Source: Merluccius polli (Eukaryota; Chordata; Actinopteri; Gadiformes; Merlucciidae). Taken from it: a DNA stretch of 64,000 nucleotides. Position 1 is the stretch's first letter, and each line of letters starts with the position of its first letter. Positions 24,101 to 33,229 of this stretch are shown one piece after another. The position numbers and the translations under genes are program-made. The stretch is from assembly GCA_030340625.1 (NCBI GenBank), contig JAOPHQ010001999.1, forward strand, positions 1 to 64,000, read 5' to 3'. The notes under the pieces are model-generated. The model was given only the letters and a program-made list of their open reading frames with translations. It had not been told where the DNA came from and did no database searches.

Positions 24101-24560
24101 GTAAGTAATAAAATTAGATTTCTTGCACGGGTGCTGTCCATGACAGGTTGAATCATTTGACATCCAGCATCACTTGTGTCGCTGCTTAGACTGCTTGAGG
24201 TTGAGATGGACAATGTATCTGTTAGAATTGGGGAGGGAGGATCACAAATAACAACATCAGGATACAGGGCACATCCAAACACACGTCTTTGACTGTTGCA
24301 AGTTCTGGAAAGACATCCTCATCCACCTCTATGCCCTGCTCATCTGTGACTTTTAGAGCTGTATTTTCTGGTATGATAAACTTCTGCTGCACTGAAGCAT
24401 AACAATCAATACTTCATTCGAAATAATATTATTACTTCCCCTATAATGAATTAGTACAAAACATACATCACTTACCTACACTGATAAAGTCTGAGAATAT
24501 AACTTCTTTCAGTTTCACATATTTCTTTGTCCCTCCACATTTTACCTTTACCAACATCTT
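21139..24560 (-). pseudogene. Decayed transposon-encoded gene (multi-copy fish 'uncharacterized protein' type)
   Basis: The minus strand carries collinear pieces of one protein in changing frames. From N- to C-terminus: MLVKVKCGGTKKYVKLKEV (near 24,540), VTDEQGIEVDEDVFPELA (near 24,320), DMCASIISKLLGSDVPNTV (near 22,800), KWKKYFREKWDIV (near 22,570), SYFKSHPLFS (near 22,380), LRNLPPRVNSALMNIHL (near 22,190), AQDAKKYGTDEILQPLVKDL (near 22,110), QITGDNLDIQSILGFLESFS (near 21,980) and MVHSPWCIRKI...MRFEAKHTFFKD (near 21,290). I recognise this order from proteins repeated many times in fish genomes and taken as transposon genes. Many stops and frame changes make it non-functional. Confidence 0.68.
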
Positions 24561-25345
24561 GACCACTTAAGGAAAAAATATAACTTTTACCAATAATAAA
24601 AGCAACATGTGGACTGTCACTGTAACAAAAGAGTCTTTGTGATAGCTGTTATTGAATGTATTGTGCATTTTCAAGTATTTTGTTAGCCTGCCTACATTAT
24701 CCAGCTCAACTGTTTGCTTGTTAGCTAGGGTAGGTTTAGCAACTGAGGCGACCGTGTCTCCACCATTTAACTGAAACATAGTCTCTCCAACACAGGAGTC
24801 TCGTTGCTGGTTGTTAATCTAAAGGAAACAACGCATGTTCAGTGAAATTGTTGATAGAACTAGAAACACTGTTAGCTAATGTTAACTAACTTGCAATACA
24901 CACAGAAACAGAAGTAATGAGGAGTATAATGTTAATTTCATGCATAAAGTACGTACAAGTAAAATGTGAGAAGCCATCGAGTTATATTCAGCACGTTCGA
25001 CAAGTTTGGGGCAAGCATTTACTTCAGCAGCTAGCTAGCAAGTTCATCCTTGCAAAAAAATATACAAATGTATTACACCGACAGAAAGTCTCTCACAGCC
25101 TAACATATAGTTTGAGAAGTAAAATGGCACTTTTACATGCCTCACGACGAAGTCCAAGTGAAGACTGCTGGGCACAGCAACGAAGCTGATGCTGACGCTC
25201 CTCAACACCAGGAGTAGTGTTGAATCACGCTCCTCAACACCCAGCAAATCAACACCGAAATATTACACCGCCAAAGAGTATCCTGAACGCAAGCTGTCCT
25301 CAAATTTAGAAAATAAACTCCAAATTACTAACCCTTCCACACTTC

Positions 25346-25383
25346 ATACATACATACATACATACATACATACATACATACAT
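25346..25383. repeat. (CATA)n microsatellite
   Basis: About nine CATA units. It adjoins the LINE 3' end to the right and is probably its terminal simple repeat. Confidence 0.95.
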
Positions 25384-25384
25384 A

Positions 25385-25560
25385 GAGTGATATATAGATA
25401 GTGATAGATAGATTGATCAATTGATTACTTTATTTAACCCCAAAGGGGAAATTTAAGTGTTGCATCAGCAATTCACATAAATGGCAAAAAACACACATAG
25501 AAACACACAATGAGGTAGGTAATTAGACAGAACACAGAATTCCAGCCCCCCCCCCCAAAA
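25385..25560 (-). mobile_element. Rex1/Babar-like LINE 3' end
   Basis: On the minus strand it reads a short tail with TTTCCCCTTTGGGGTTAAAT, AATAAAGTAATCAA, then GATA/TATC-type simple repeat. This is the hallmark 3' terminus of a common fish LINE. Only the tail is present, as expected from 5' truncation during target-primed reverse transcription. Confidence 0.6.
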
Positions 25561-25598
25561 AAATAAATAAATAAAAAATAAAAAATAAAAATAATAAT

Positions 25599-25603
<5 letters not shown>

Positions 25604-25673
<70 letters not shown>
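25604..25673. repeat. (TA)n microsatellite, left part
   Basis: A TA tract with one AA interruption, split from TA at 26,388-26,408 by the transposon insertion. Confidence 0.95.
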
Positions 25674-25676
<3 letters not shown>

Positions 25677-25858
25677 GGGTGTCCCCGACTATGAATTCAC
25701 AGAGTCGAATCTGATTCGTCAAGTCTTGCCTATAGTATAATCATGTTTTTTTCTTTTTTTTTTTGCTCATTGATCCATATTCTCATTTGCTTCCATTTTT
25801 TCCACACCAGACTAAAGAGCTGAAACACTCAACTAAACAATTTCGATTACAATTTGGA

Positions 25859-25919
25859 GGCCGTTTGGCGGCGGTGTGTTTTGGACTTCAAGTCCAAAAC
25901 ACACCGCCGCCAAACGGCC
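25859..25919. repeat. Perfect palindrome, 30-bp arms with 1-base spacer
   Basis: The left arm starts GGCCGTTTGGCGGCGG and reaches GGACTT; the centre is C25889; the right arm mirrors it exactly to CGCCAAACGGCC. There is no mismatch over 30 bp per arm. Confidence 0.95.
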
Positions 25920-26192
25920 GCCCCTATTATTTTCTATGTACACCCTCACACCGGCGGCGGCAGGCACGCCGCCCCGCTACACTTCACACCACTGTCCTAT
26001 TTCACAGCGTCGCCGCGCGTCAAGTGCCGCCGAAAAGGCGCTTTTTTCTTTTCTTTTTTTTTTCTTCTGCTCCGGAGACGACTATATTCCTGTTGACGCG
26101 CCGCAGCGCGACGCTTCCTATGTGTGCTAGGGGCAGCACTTGTGCCATAGACGCGCCGCGGCACTGTGGCGGCAGTGTGTTTTGCACTTGAT
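25889..26192. mobile_element. Probable nested MITE with CAAGT.CAAAACACAC ends
   Basis: The left end reads CAAGTCCAAAACACACCGCC. The right end, reverse-complemented, reads CAAGTGCAAAACACACTGCC, an 18/20 match. The ~300-bp interior is GC-rich with GCCGCC/GGCGGC words, unlike the surrounding hAT-like element. The left arm of the palindrome (25,859-25,888) is an extra inverted copy of this end, so a rearrangement or head-to-head insertion probably occurred. Confidence 0.6.
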
Positions 26193-26408
26193 ATTTATAC
26201 AAAAATAGGCTATATATCATGATTTATTGGGAGAAAGAAACTATATGTAAAATCAGACATTCAGCACCGCCTATAGCCCAAATGGAATGATCCTGTGTTT
26301 TGCCGACGATTCGACTATGAGATTGGCAGTCGAATCAGGCTCCTTCGATCGAATCGTCAAATAGTCGACTATTCGGGGTCACCCCTAATATATATATATA
26401 TATATATA

Positions 26409-26670
26409 TTAGTGGTGGGCCGTTATCGGCGTTAACGCGCTGCGATAACGCGAGACTCTTATCGCGCAATAAAAAAATGATCGCCGTTAATTTATTCTCA
26501 AAGTTGGGTTGGGAGCTGGGTCTATACCGGATTTCCACCAAGGAAGGTAAGCGCCGCGGAACTGTAGTTTCATTGTTCAAAAAACCCTTGATTCTACAGG
26601 CTGTTTGGAAACATGCCCATGTTAGTCGTCTTAACGAGACACTATTTGCATAATCCAACCCTCTCAGAGC
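26409..26670. mobile_element. hAT-type terminal fragment (GTTATCGGCGTTAACG type)
   Basis: It begins TAGTGGTGGGCCGTTATCGG, continues with ACGCGCTGCGATAACGCGAG and reaches AGTTGGGTTGGGAGCTGGGT. I recognise this as the end of a widespread fish hAT-type repeat. No matching inverted end was found downstream, so the other half is missing or rearranged. Confidence 0.6.
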
Positions 26671-26678
26671 ACGGCCTT

Positions 26679-26768
26679 GGTGAATAACCACTCCCATTTA
26701 CTTACCCAGGTGAATAACCACTCCCATTTACTTACCCAGGTGAATAACCACTCTGATTTACTTCCTAC
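26679..26768. repeat. Three tandem 30-bp repeats
   Basis: GGTGAATAACCACTCCCATT plus TACTTACCCA repeats at 26,679, 26,709 and 26,739. The last unit has diverged (CTGATTTACTTCCTA). Confidence 0.9.
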
Positions 26769-26802
26769 TAAGAACATTGCTAACTTAGCGAGCTACGACA
26801 AC

Positions 26803-27110
26803 ATGTCTAAGTTCAGATCCCAACACCACAGTAGTTGTGTTGTAGGATGCAGGAACACAGGTCCATCCACACTCTCCAGACATGATGGAGGACAGAGTGG
26901 ATTAACTTTATTTATAACTTCAACGTCCCGGCTACAGTTAGCTCCCAGTTGTATGTGTGTGATCATCACTTCATGTCGGACTGCTTCAGCAACGAGAGCC
27001 AGTTCACAGCAGGATTCACATCTAATTTTTTTATATTTTCATCTAAATTGAAGCTTAAAGGTGGAGCATTTCCCACTGTACGTGACCGATCTGCAAACTG
27101 TGAGTCTGTA
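26803..27110 (+). pseudogene. THAP-type zinc finger domain relic
   Basis: After ATG at 26,803 the frame reads KFRSQHHSSCVVGCRNTGPS, giving the C-x4-C pair of a THAP (C2CH) domain. Past 26,895 the conserved part continues in another frame: WINFIYNFNV, then LYVCDHHFMSDCF with the typical C-x2-H pair, then NESQFTAGFT and later GGAFPTVRDRS. One frameshift therefore breaks the domain. THAP domains are DNA-binding modules of P-element-type and other transposases and of host factors. The surroundings suggest a transposon-borne gene, perhaps with the exons at 28.3-29.2 kb. Confidence 0.68.
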
Positions 27111-28279
27111 AGGATCACCATGTTGTGATATTTGCAAGTTAGTGTAGTTGTTAGTAGTTATTGCACTTTTGGTTATCTAATGCGCTAGCGGTCTTAGCTA
27201 CGGGCTTGTCAGGTGTGGAAGAAATAAGACAACTAAAGCGGGACTCAGGACACACCTTTTAAAGTTATTTGTTGGAGTCAGGACCCATCTTAAAGTTATT
27301 TGTTGGGACCATTGTGTTTTATAAATCTGTCCAACGTGTCTGGCTCAGTAAAGTAGAAACACACAAATTTCAATGTAGTAACTGTTGAGAGGGGGAAGGG
27401 GAGGTTAATCCAGCTGAAGTGTGAAATATTCGATGGCTCTCACCTGCTCCAATAGTTGAGCTCACACGTCCTGAGCCATGTCACCAATCCGTCAGCTCAT
27501 GGAGCTATCAGAGAGTGGTACAGCATCGATTTTCTAGGCAGCATCCTAACCAAGCAATTCTCTAACAATGTCTTTGGTAGCTGGTAATATCAAATCCTCT
27601 CCAAGCAATGTGGTATGAAGCCAAAAAATGATGCCTTCAATGCCTGTTCGGGTACAGTAGCTTGCTGCATGAATGTAGCCGACTGCCTGGCCAGATGCTC
27701 TTCCTTTCATTTGAAAAAGTCAACTGTTTTTGATGCAGCTGAGCTTTTGTCAGCTGGGCTGTTCGTCTGCTCATGGTCTTTTCAAAAACCTGTCCATTTG
27801 TGTTTCTATCTAGTTTCTAGATGCTAGCAAGCAAGAGCAGCTTCATGGCAGGCGCAGACCGTTACCAGGCCTTTAGCATTTTCCCTCATATTCGCTCCAA
27901 TTTGCTGAGGCCCCTCTGGTGCTCCATGGTGCCCCCTACTTTGAAAACTACTGGGCTAGCACATCTCTACAGTGTTATGTAAGGACTGTGGGCTGCCAGA
28001 CCCTCAGGAGATGATATCCACAGCCATGATGACCCCATCTTCCCATAGTGTCTTCATGCAGAACGCATTTCAAAAGACACGTGCAAATGGTTGACAGCAG
28101 GTTTGTACTCAAGCATTGCACGATCAAGTGTCTTACGGGCTTGTTCATTTTACCTTACTACACCGCATGTTATGCTTTCATTAGGAGTTTTACATTTATG
28201 ACATAATTGAAGATTTATGTTGAAAACATAACTTTTTACCAAATTGCTTTAGTGGCAAGAAATACTTCTCTTCTTTTAG
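27111..28279. other. Probable introns or decayed middle of the THAP/transposon gene
   Basis: No clear coding match was recognised. A protein with a THAP start here and the C-terminal exons at 28,280-29,187 would need this stretch as introns or deleted exons. The link is inference. Confidence 0.35.
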
Positions 28280-28543
28280 GCACCCCAGCTTTGTACATGC
28301 TTGAGAAGATGATAAACAAGAGAGTCCTAAAGGATGTGGAGAAGCTGAGCCCTCACCATCAGACCTCAGCGCTGGAGTCTTACAATAGTGTCATCCTACG
28401 CTTTGCACCCAAAAATGTTGTCTTTCCATTTATTGGAATGCTGTGTAGGTAAATAACATATTGCACTGTCTCAACACATCTTTATATTTGCTATATGCAA
28501 TTTATCAATATATATAAGGTTATCAATATACAGTATACATATA

Positions 28544-28671
28544 CACTCACCGGCCACTTTATTAGGTACACCTTGCTAGTACCGGGATTAAGGAAGGATT
28601 AAGGCAGTTCTGAAGGCAAAAGGGGGTCCAACCCGGTACTAGCAAGGTGTACCTAATAAAGTGGCCGGTGA

Positions 28672-28674
<3 letters not shown>
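28544..28674. mobile_element. 131-bp Tc1-like internal-deletion element (MITE)
   Basis: The termini CACTCACCGGCCACTTTATT (left) and AATAAAGTGGCCGGTGAGTG (right) are perfect inverted repeats that extend for 43 bp to AGTACCGGG. TA flanks both ends (28,542-28,543; 28,675-28,676), the duplication expected of Tc1/mariner elements. I recognise the ends as those of an abundant ~1.2-kb fish repeat; here almost the whole interior is gone. Confidence 0.9.

Positions 28675-28740
<66 letters not shown>
28675..28740. repeat. (TA)n microsatellite at the edge of the Tc1-like element
   Basis: About 33 TA units begin exactly at the TA target duplication, then a T run that serves as the polypyrimidine tract of relic exon B. 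Confidence 0.95.
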
Positions 28741-28749
<9 letters not shown>

Positions 28750-29331
28750 TTTAGGCTTTACCTGTCTGCCATACATTTTAATGACAAGGCTGACCGTCCC
28801 CAAGCCACATCTGCTAGTGTCCCGGTCTTCAAAGTGCATTTCCCAAAGTTCAAGTAAAGACGGACACCACTTTCCGCATGTTTAACACGCACCTATTTCC
28901 TTTTCTAAATACAGAACTGCTAATTACAACAATTGAAACACAACAACAGTTTGAAAATTGAGGTTGTGATATTTTTCTAACTTGACTCATAACTTGAGGT
29001 TATGCAGACGAGTTGATGGACCTCCTGTTTAAGGACATGTTACAGGACCTTGCAACATATGTCACCCTGTTGAAGATCATATGTCACCCTGTTGAAGATC
29101 CCTGTCCCTGAGGACCTATGTGCCCAGTTTGACAGACCAGCAAAGGAGGATATAGTTGCTGCCTTTCAGTCCCGCTTCAATAAGTGAACCCCCTGAACCC
29201 CATGTACATTCCTTCGGCATCAGGTAATTTTCAGTATATACGCAGCGCCACAAAAATGCAAACACTTGTCCATTATTGGTGAGAAAAAACATATACTTCT
29301 AAGAAGGGAGATTGCACTTCCAAGCCAGTGA

Positions 29332-29565
29332 ACACAGACACAACTTGCCGTATGTTAAACACATACCTATTTATTATTATAAATACAAAGTACAAAAAAA
29401 TGAAACACAGCAACAGAAAAATTGAGGGAGTGACATTAAACTACTACATCATAACCTATTTACAGGTTATACAGATGCCTTCGTGTTTAGCTGTCAAAGG
29501 GCCGGTCTGAACCCCGTGTACACGCCCCTGGTGTCGGGGAATTCGCAGCGTATCCGCAGCACCAG
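29332..29565. repeat. Diverged second copy of the relic gene's last intron and tail
   Basis: It matches 28,860-29,000 (TTAACAC..ACCTATTT, AAATACA, TGAAACACA.CAACAG, AAATTGAGG) and then 29,188-29,245 (CTGAACCCC.TGTACA, CCT..GTC.GG.AATT..CAG.., CGCAGC.CCA). The coding part of exon C is missing from this copy. An imperfect, internally deleted tandem duplication explains it. Confidence 0.6.
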
Positions 29566-29966
29566 ACAGGCCGGTAGAACAACCCTGACCTGCTGCCTAG
29601 GCTGCCCCAGCACCACCAGACGAAGCATCTGTATGCTATGAACCTGTAACGACTGAGCAGAGGGAACAGATTGTTTATAACTTATTTTATTTATTTATTT
29701 TTTATTATGTACATATAGATTCTGTGATATTCCATTATTTTCCCGTTTAAAGTTTTACATTATTATTGTATTGATATTCCGTAACTTTCATCTTCTTCTT
29801 TTTCCGGTTAAATGGCGCGCAACCTACTATGTTTACGGTAAATGACGCGTCAAGCTTGTTTACCTTGAGCAGCACAGGAGCTCTGCTCTCCACCTCCCAA
29901 ACCTCAGAGCACAGCTCATTACCATATGTAACTTCACTTACTTCTTGTAAAGACCCCAAAACCTCC

Positions 29967-30335
29967 TCAGAGGAGGAATCTTCTCTCCCGGCACAGAGGG
30001 GAGTCATTGTAGGTGGCTATCGCGGTGGGCAGGAATGACCTCCTGTAACGGTCCTTACTGCAGCAGAGCTGAAGGAGCCTCCGAATAAAGACACCCTGTT
30101 GTCTGACCAGTAAGTTGTGTAGGGGATGTGTCATGTTGTCCATTATGTTGAGCAGCTTGTGCAACATCCTTCTCTCTGCAACCAACTCTAGAGCATTCCC
30201 CAGCGGAGCCAGCCTTCTTCATCAGTTTGTTCAGTTTCTTTGAGTCGCCGGCTCTGATGCTGCTGCCCCAACAGATGGCTGCTAAGAAAATTGCGCTCGC
30301 CACAACAGACTGGTAGAAGATATGTAACATCTTGC
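29967..30335 (-). mobile_element. L2/Rex1-type LINE, C-terminal ORF2 fragment
   Basis: The minus strand reads MLHIFYQSVVASAIFLAAIC, WGSSIRAGDSKKLNKLMKKA, then in another frame VAERRMLHKLLNIMDNMTHP and LLVRQQGVFIRRLLQLCCSK, then DRYRRSFLPTAIATYN. This is the typical end of the reverse-transcriptase ORF of L2/Rex1-type (CR1-group) fish LINEs. One frameshift lies near 30,187. The catalytic reverse-transcriptase core and the endonuclease are absent (5' truncation). The minus-strand 3' untranslated part probably continues to about 29,760. Confidence 0.75.
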
Positions 30336-30955
30336 TCTATTATTATCATCCTATCAACAAGTGAAACATAGAGGTCTGGCATGGCAGAGACAAAGGCACC
30401 TGGCACAGACTGGAAAAAAACATTTAGCTTTATTTTGTTTGTGAATATTTTCTGACTTTGAGAAATGCTCCATGTTGGCTAGTTGGATAACGTCCTGTAA
30501 ATAGCGCAGTAAATACTTAACAAATATATTATTTCTTAACTATCCATCTTTATCTCTATCGATTGGAAAATGAATTGCTGCTAAAAGAGATAAGGACTCT
30601 TCCACACTGACAGCCAGAATCCGCTACAGCAGCACACATCTCTCCTCCACCACCTTCACCACACTGGCTGCTGCTATTCACCTCCGCTCGCGTCTTCTCC
30701 ACTGACTGACAACTGCAGTCTTTTACTTATCTGAATGAAGACACAAATTGATAACCAATGATACAAAAAGACATGTATTAGTTTTGAATCTCTGATAGTA
30801 TAGTCCTATGTGTCATTCTAGCAAAATAGCGACTCCGATAAGGCCGCAATAAACATTATCAGCTCCCAGCACCACCAGAGCAGCCCAACCTGACGGGACA
30901 CACCAACTCCTTTCAGTTTCACTGCTCAGCCCACTCGCCATTCCAGAGGCTGGAT
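30336..30955. other. Unique sequence, nothing identified
   Basis: No exon, RNA gene or repeat structure recognised. Confidence 0.5.
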
Positions 30956-30965
30956 ATGCTTTTAA

Positions 30966-31195
30966 GTGGTGGTGGGGGTGATGATGGTGATGGTCATGGT
31001 GGTGTGGTGATGGTGGTGGTGGGTGTAGTGGTGATGATGGTAGGGGGGTTAGTGGTGGTGATGGTGACGATGGTGGTGGTGGTGATAGTGGCAATGCTGG
31101 TAGGGGTGGTGGTGAATGGTGGTGATGTTGGTGATAGGGGTGGTGGATGATTGGGGGGGATGGTGGTGATGGTGGTAGTGAAATGGGGGGGGGGG
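30966..31195. repeat. (GGT/GAT)n trinucleotide-type array
   Basis: About 230 bp of GGTGGTGATGGTGATGGT-like units. His/Pro- and Val/Gly-rich frames across it are artefacts. It ends in a G run at 31,186-31,196. Confidence 0.92.
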
Positions 31196-31209
31196 GAAGG
31201 TTGATTGTG

Positions 31210-32400
31210 GTAGTGGGAAGTTTGTCACTGCCGCAGACTCACTTTTACCATCTTTCATTGTTAGTTTCTGGTTTTGCAAGTCTATGGTTACCTGTTGTTT
31301 TGTAGAGCCAGTTGTATTATTTTTATTTTTTTATTGTTCACGTTGAGTAGGCCTCACCATTGTACGGCCCAGCAATAAGCGGAATTATTGAATTATTAAG
31401 TTGTGATATTTTTCATTCTTTCTTTCTGTCATTGTAATATTATTGTGTTGATAGGACAATCCTGTTTGCTGTGACCTGTGAATAGCACCGCAGCTGCAAA
31501 TTATCACATTCTACCCAGAAAAGCTGACAGACAGATGGATGGACAGATAAACAGAAACTGACGTTATTTGTTTGAAGTAATATCCTGAATGAATAGTGAT
31601 GGCTCAGGGGTAAAAAAAAAAGATGAAAAACAGTTCAGAGGGAGTAAGAAGTTTTATTATTTGATTCACTAACAGTACCATCCACTTGATAACATTGTTG
31701 CTGTTGTCTTTATTTTTCCTTGTCTTGATAACGTAATTCTTCTTTGTTGATGTGATCACTGTGGGTTTCAATGAATTGCAAGCAGTATTATTATTGATGT
31801 TGTTGAATGTCACATCCGAGAGGACGCTCACTAAACCTATACTGCCTGCCTCATATTGAATTATTTGAGTGCAAAGTAAATATCTCATACGTGTGTATAA
31901 TTAAGGTTCAACGACCAACACTAAAGATTATTATTGTGAAAATAAATAGGGTCTGACCAGCTCAATTCTAGTGGTGTTACATTGGAGGTTTGTTACCTTT
32001 TCAAATATTCATAGTCATAATGCACGGGCACATAGAAAGAGCTGACACGCAGTGTTTACACCGGGATATTGTGCTGGCTGAAGGCACTGGAACGGTAGCT
32101 TCATCTCTCAGGAGGAGGAGGCGGGGGTGGGAGGGGTGATTCAATCTGAGGATTTGTCCAAAAGAATCGGGCAAACTTATGCTTCAGTTGTAAACACAGT
32201 GTTGCCGTAGCCTCCCTTTCACTCGCCCAGCCATATGTACGTAGGAGCCTCTCTCTCTCTCTCTCTCTCTCAGCACTACTGAGCAATGTGTCAGTCACTG
32301 GGTACAGGAATTTCTCTGGTATACGTTTGGGTTGGTTATTATGACTTGCAGCCGATGAGACGATGACCTCCTAAAGGTCACCCGGTGATGTGGGACGCAT
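31210..32400. other. AT-rich unique sequence, no gene identified
   Basis: No convincing exon. A short CT tract lies at 32,249-32,271 and a G run at 32,409-32,425. Confidence 0.5.
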
Positions 32401-32434
32401 GATGCGATGGGGGGGGGGGGGGGGGTAGGCGCAC

Positions 32435-32740
32435 TGTGGCGGGGTACGTCCGGCCACACGCCACCTAAGTGGCTTTCTTTCGGGGCCCTCCGACACAGGA
32501 CACGGGTAGATGTTATTCAAGGTGTTTATTGGAGTTTCAGGCAGAATGGTACACGCCGAGCTGATGGTACTTCAAGTCATGACTGTGCTCCTCGTCGAGT
32601 GTGTGTTGATGGCTGGTTTATCCTGGGTGCCATGATTGCTCATGCACCACAGGTGTGCAGCCCCACCCAGCCAGAGTCCAATCAGTCTGACTCAGGCCAG
32701 GTGAGGCTGTAAACCAGCCACCAACAACACACACTCCACA
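32435..32740 (-). mobile_element. Putative solo LTR, copy 1
   Basis: The 306-bp unit starts TGTGGCGGGG and ends CACTCCACA, so both ends carry the short inverted TGTGG/CCACA expected of LTRs. A second copy lies at 60,901-62,543. On the minus strand CCAATAAAC gives a polyadenylation signal, so the LTR is probably minus-sense. I see no primer binding site, internal genes or clear target duplication here, so a solo LTR left by recombination is the simplest reading. Confidence 0.6.
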
Positions 32741-32997
32741 TAAACCCTTCACACGCACCATCTGGACAGTGCCTTGATCTGGGAAATTGTGCGTATCAGC
32801 GACGCTATTAAACAGTCCGAGTGACAGCCCTCGTACTCAACACACCTCCATTGAGTGTTGTGGATCTCACACTGATTTTTACTAATGTTCCATCCTAATG
32901 TACCTGGTGAAATATTTTTTCAGCCAAGCGCAAAACGTTTTGGGGAGGGGGAAAAATGAAAATAATTGGTGCAACTATGTACAGTTTAGTGAGAAAC

Positions 32998-33225
32998 ATT
33001 GTGCTTCACTTGTGAAGCACAATGTGATCTTTTGGAAAGATTTACCAAACTTGTATATTAGTCATTTATATGTTTTAAGGTGGCATTCAGATTCATCTAA
33101 TTTTATTAAAGTGGAAGTATTTTACAGTTCTTCATATTAAAACCCATTTTTAGAAATGTTCCAAGTATCCCCTGCAGTTTTTCAAAGTACCCCTTGGGGT
33201 ACATGTACCCCCATTTGAGAAACAC
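32998..33225. repeat. Palindrome plus tail of a dispersed fish repeat
   Basis: CATTGTGCTTCAC and its exact inverse GTGAAGCACAATG face each other around 33,010. Bases 33,165-33,225 (AAGTACCCCTTGGGGTACAT, then CCCCCATTTGAGAAACACT) match the terminus of an abundant hAT-type fish repeat as I remember it. Confidence 0.5.
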
Positions 33226-33229
33226 TCTT

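Larger units (their letters stand above)
20140..25270 (-). mobile_element. Large decayed DNA transposon carrying a broken antisense gene
   Basis: The left flank (20,140-20,400) is rich in GAGTTAAA, AACTCT and TTAACAC words. The right flank (25,180-25,260) repeats CTCCTCAACACC and GTGTTGA words. These AACTC/AACAC-type ends are typical of a common class of fish transposons. Between them lies minus-strand coding sequence of a protein family that is multi-copy in fish. Exact ends, terminal repeats and target duplication were not resolved, and I do not assign a superfamily. Confidence 0.6.
25674..26387. mobile_element. hAT-like element inserted in a (TA)n tract
   Basis: The left end is TAGGGGTGTCCCCGACTA. 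The right end, reverse-complemented, is TAGGGGTGACCCCGAATA, giving a terminal inverted repeat with two mismatches in 18. Both flanks are pure TA, so an 8-bp ATATATAT duplication fits but cannot be proved. No transposase frame. A smaller element with a perfect palindrome at its edge lies inside. Confidence 0.8.
28280..29187 (+). pseudogene. C-terminal exons of a multi-copy fish transposon-type gene, decayed
   Basis: Three exon-like segments lie in order. Exon A (28,280-28,448) follows CTTCTTTTAG and reads GTPALYMLEKMINKRVLKDV and LSPHHQTSALESYNSVILRF, ending at a GTAAAT donor. Exon B (28,755-28,853) follows a T-run acceptor and reads LYLSAIHFNDKADRPQATSA; the A/B junction restores one codon. 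Exon C (from about 29,008) reads ELMDLLFKDMLQDLATYVTL and, past a 22-bp tandem duplication, VPEDLCAQFDRPAKEDIVAA up to TGA at 29,185-29,187. The duplication shifts the frame, and the B/C phase does not fit as I read it. The intron between A and B contains a Tc1-like insertion and a TA tract. Confidence 0.65.
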
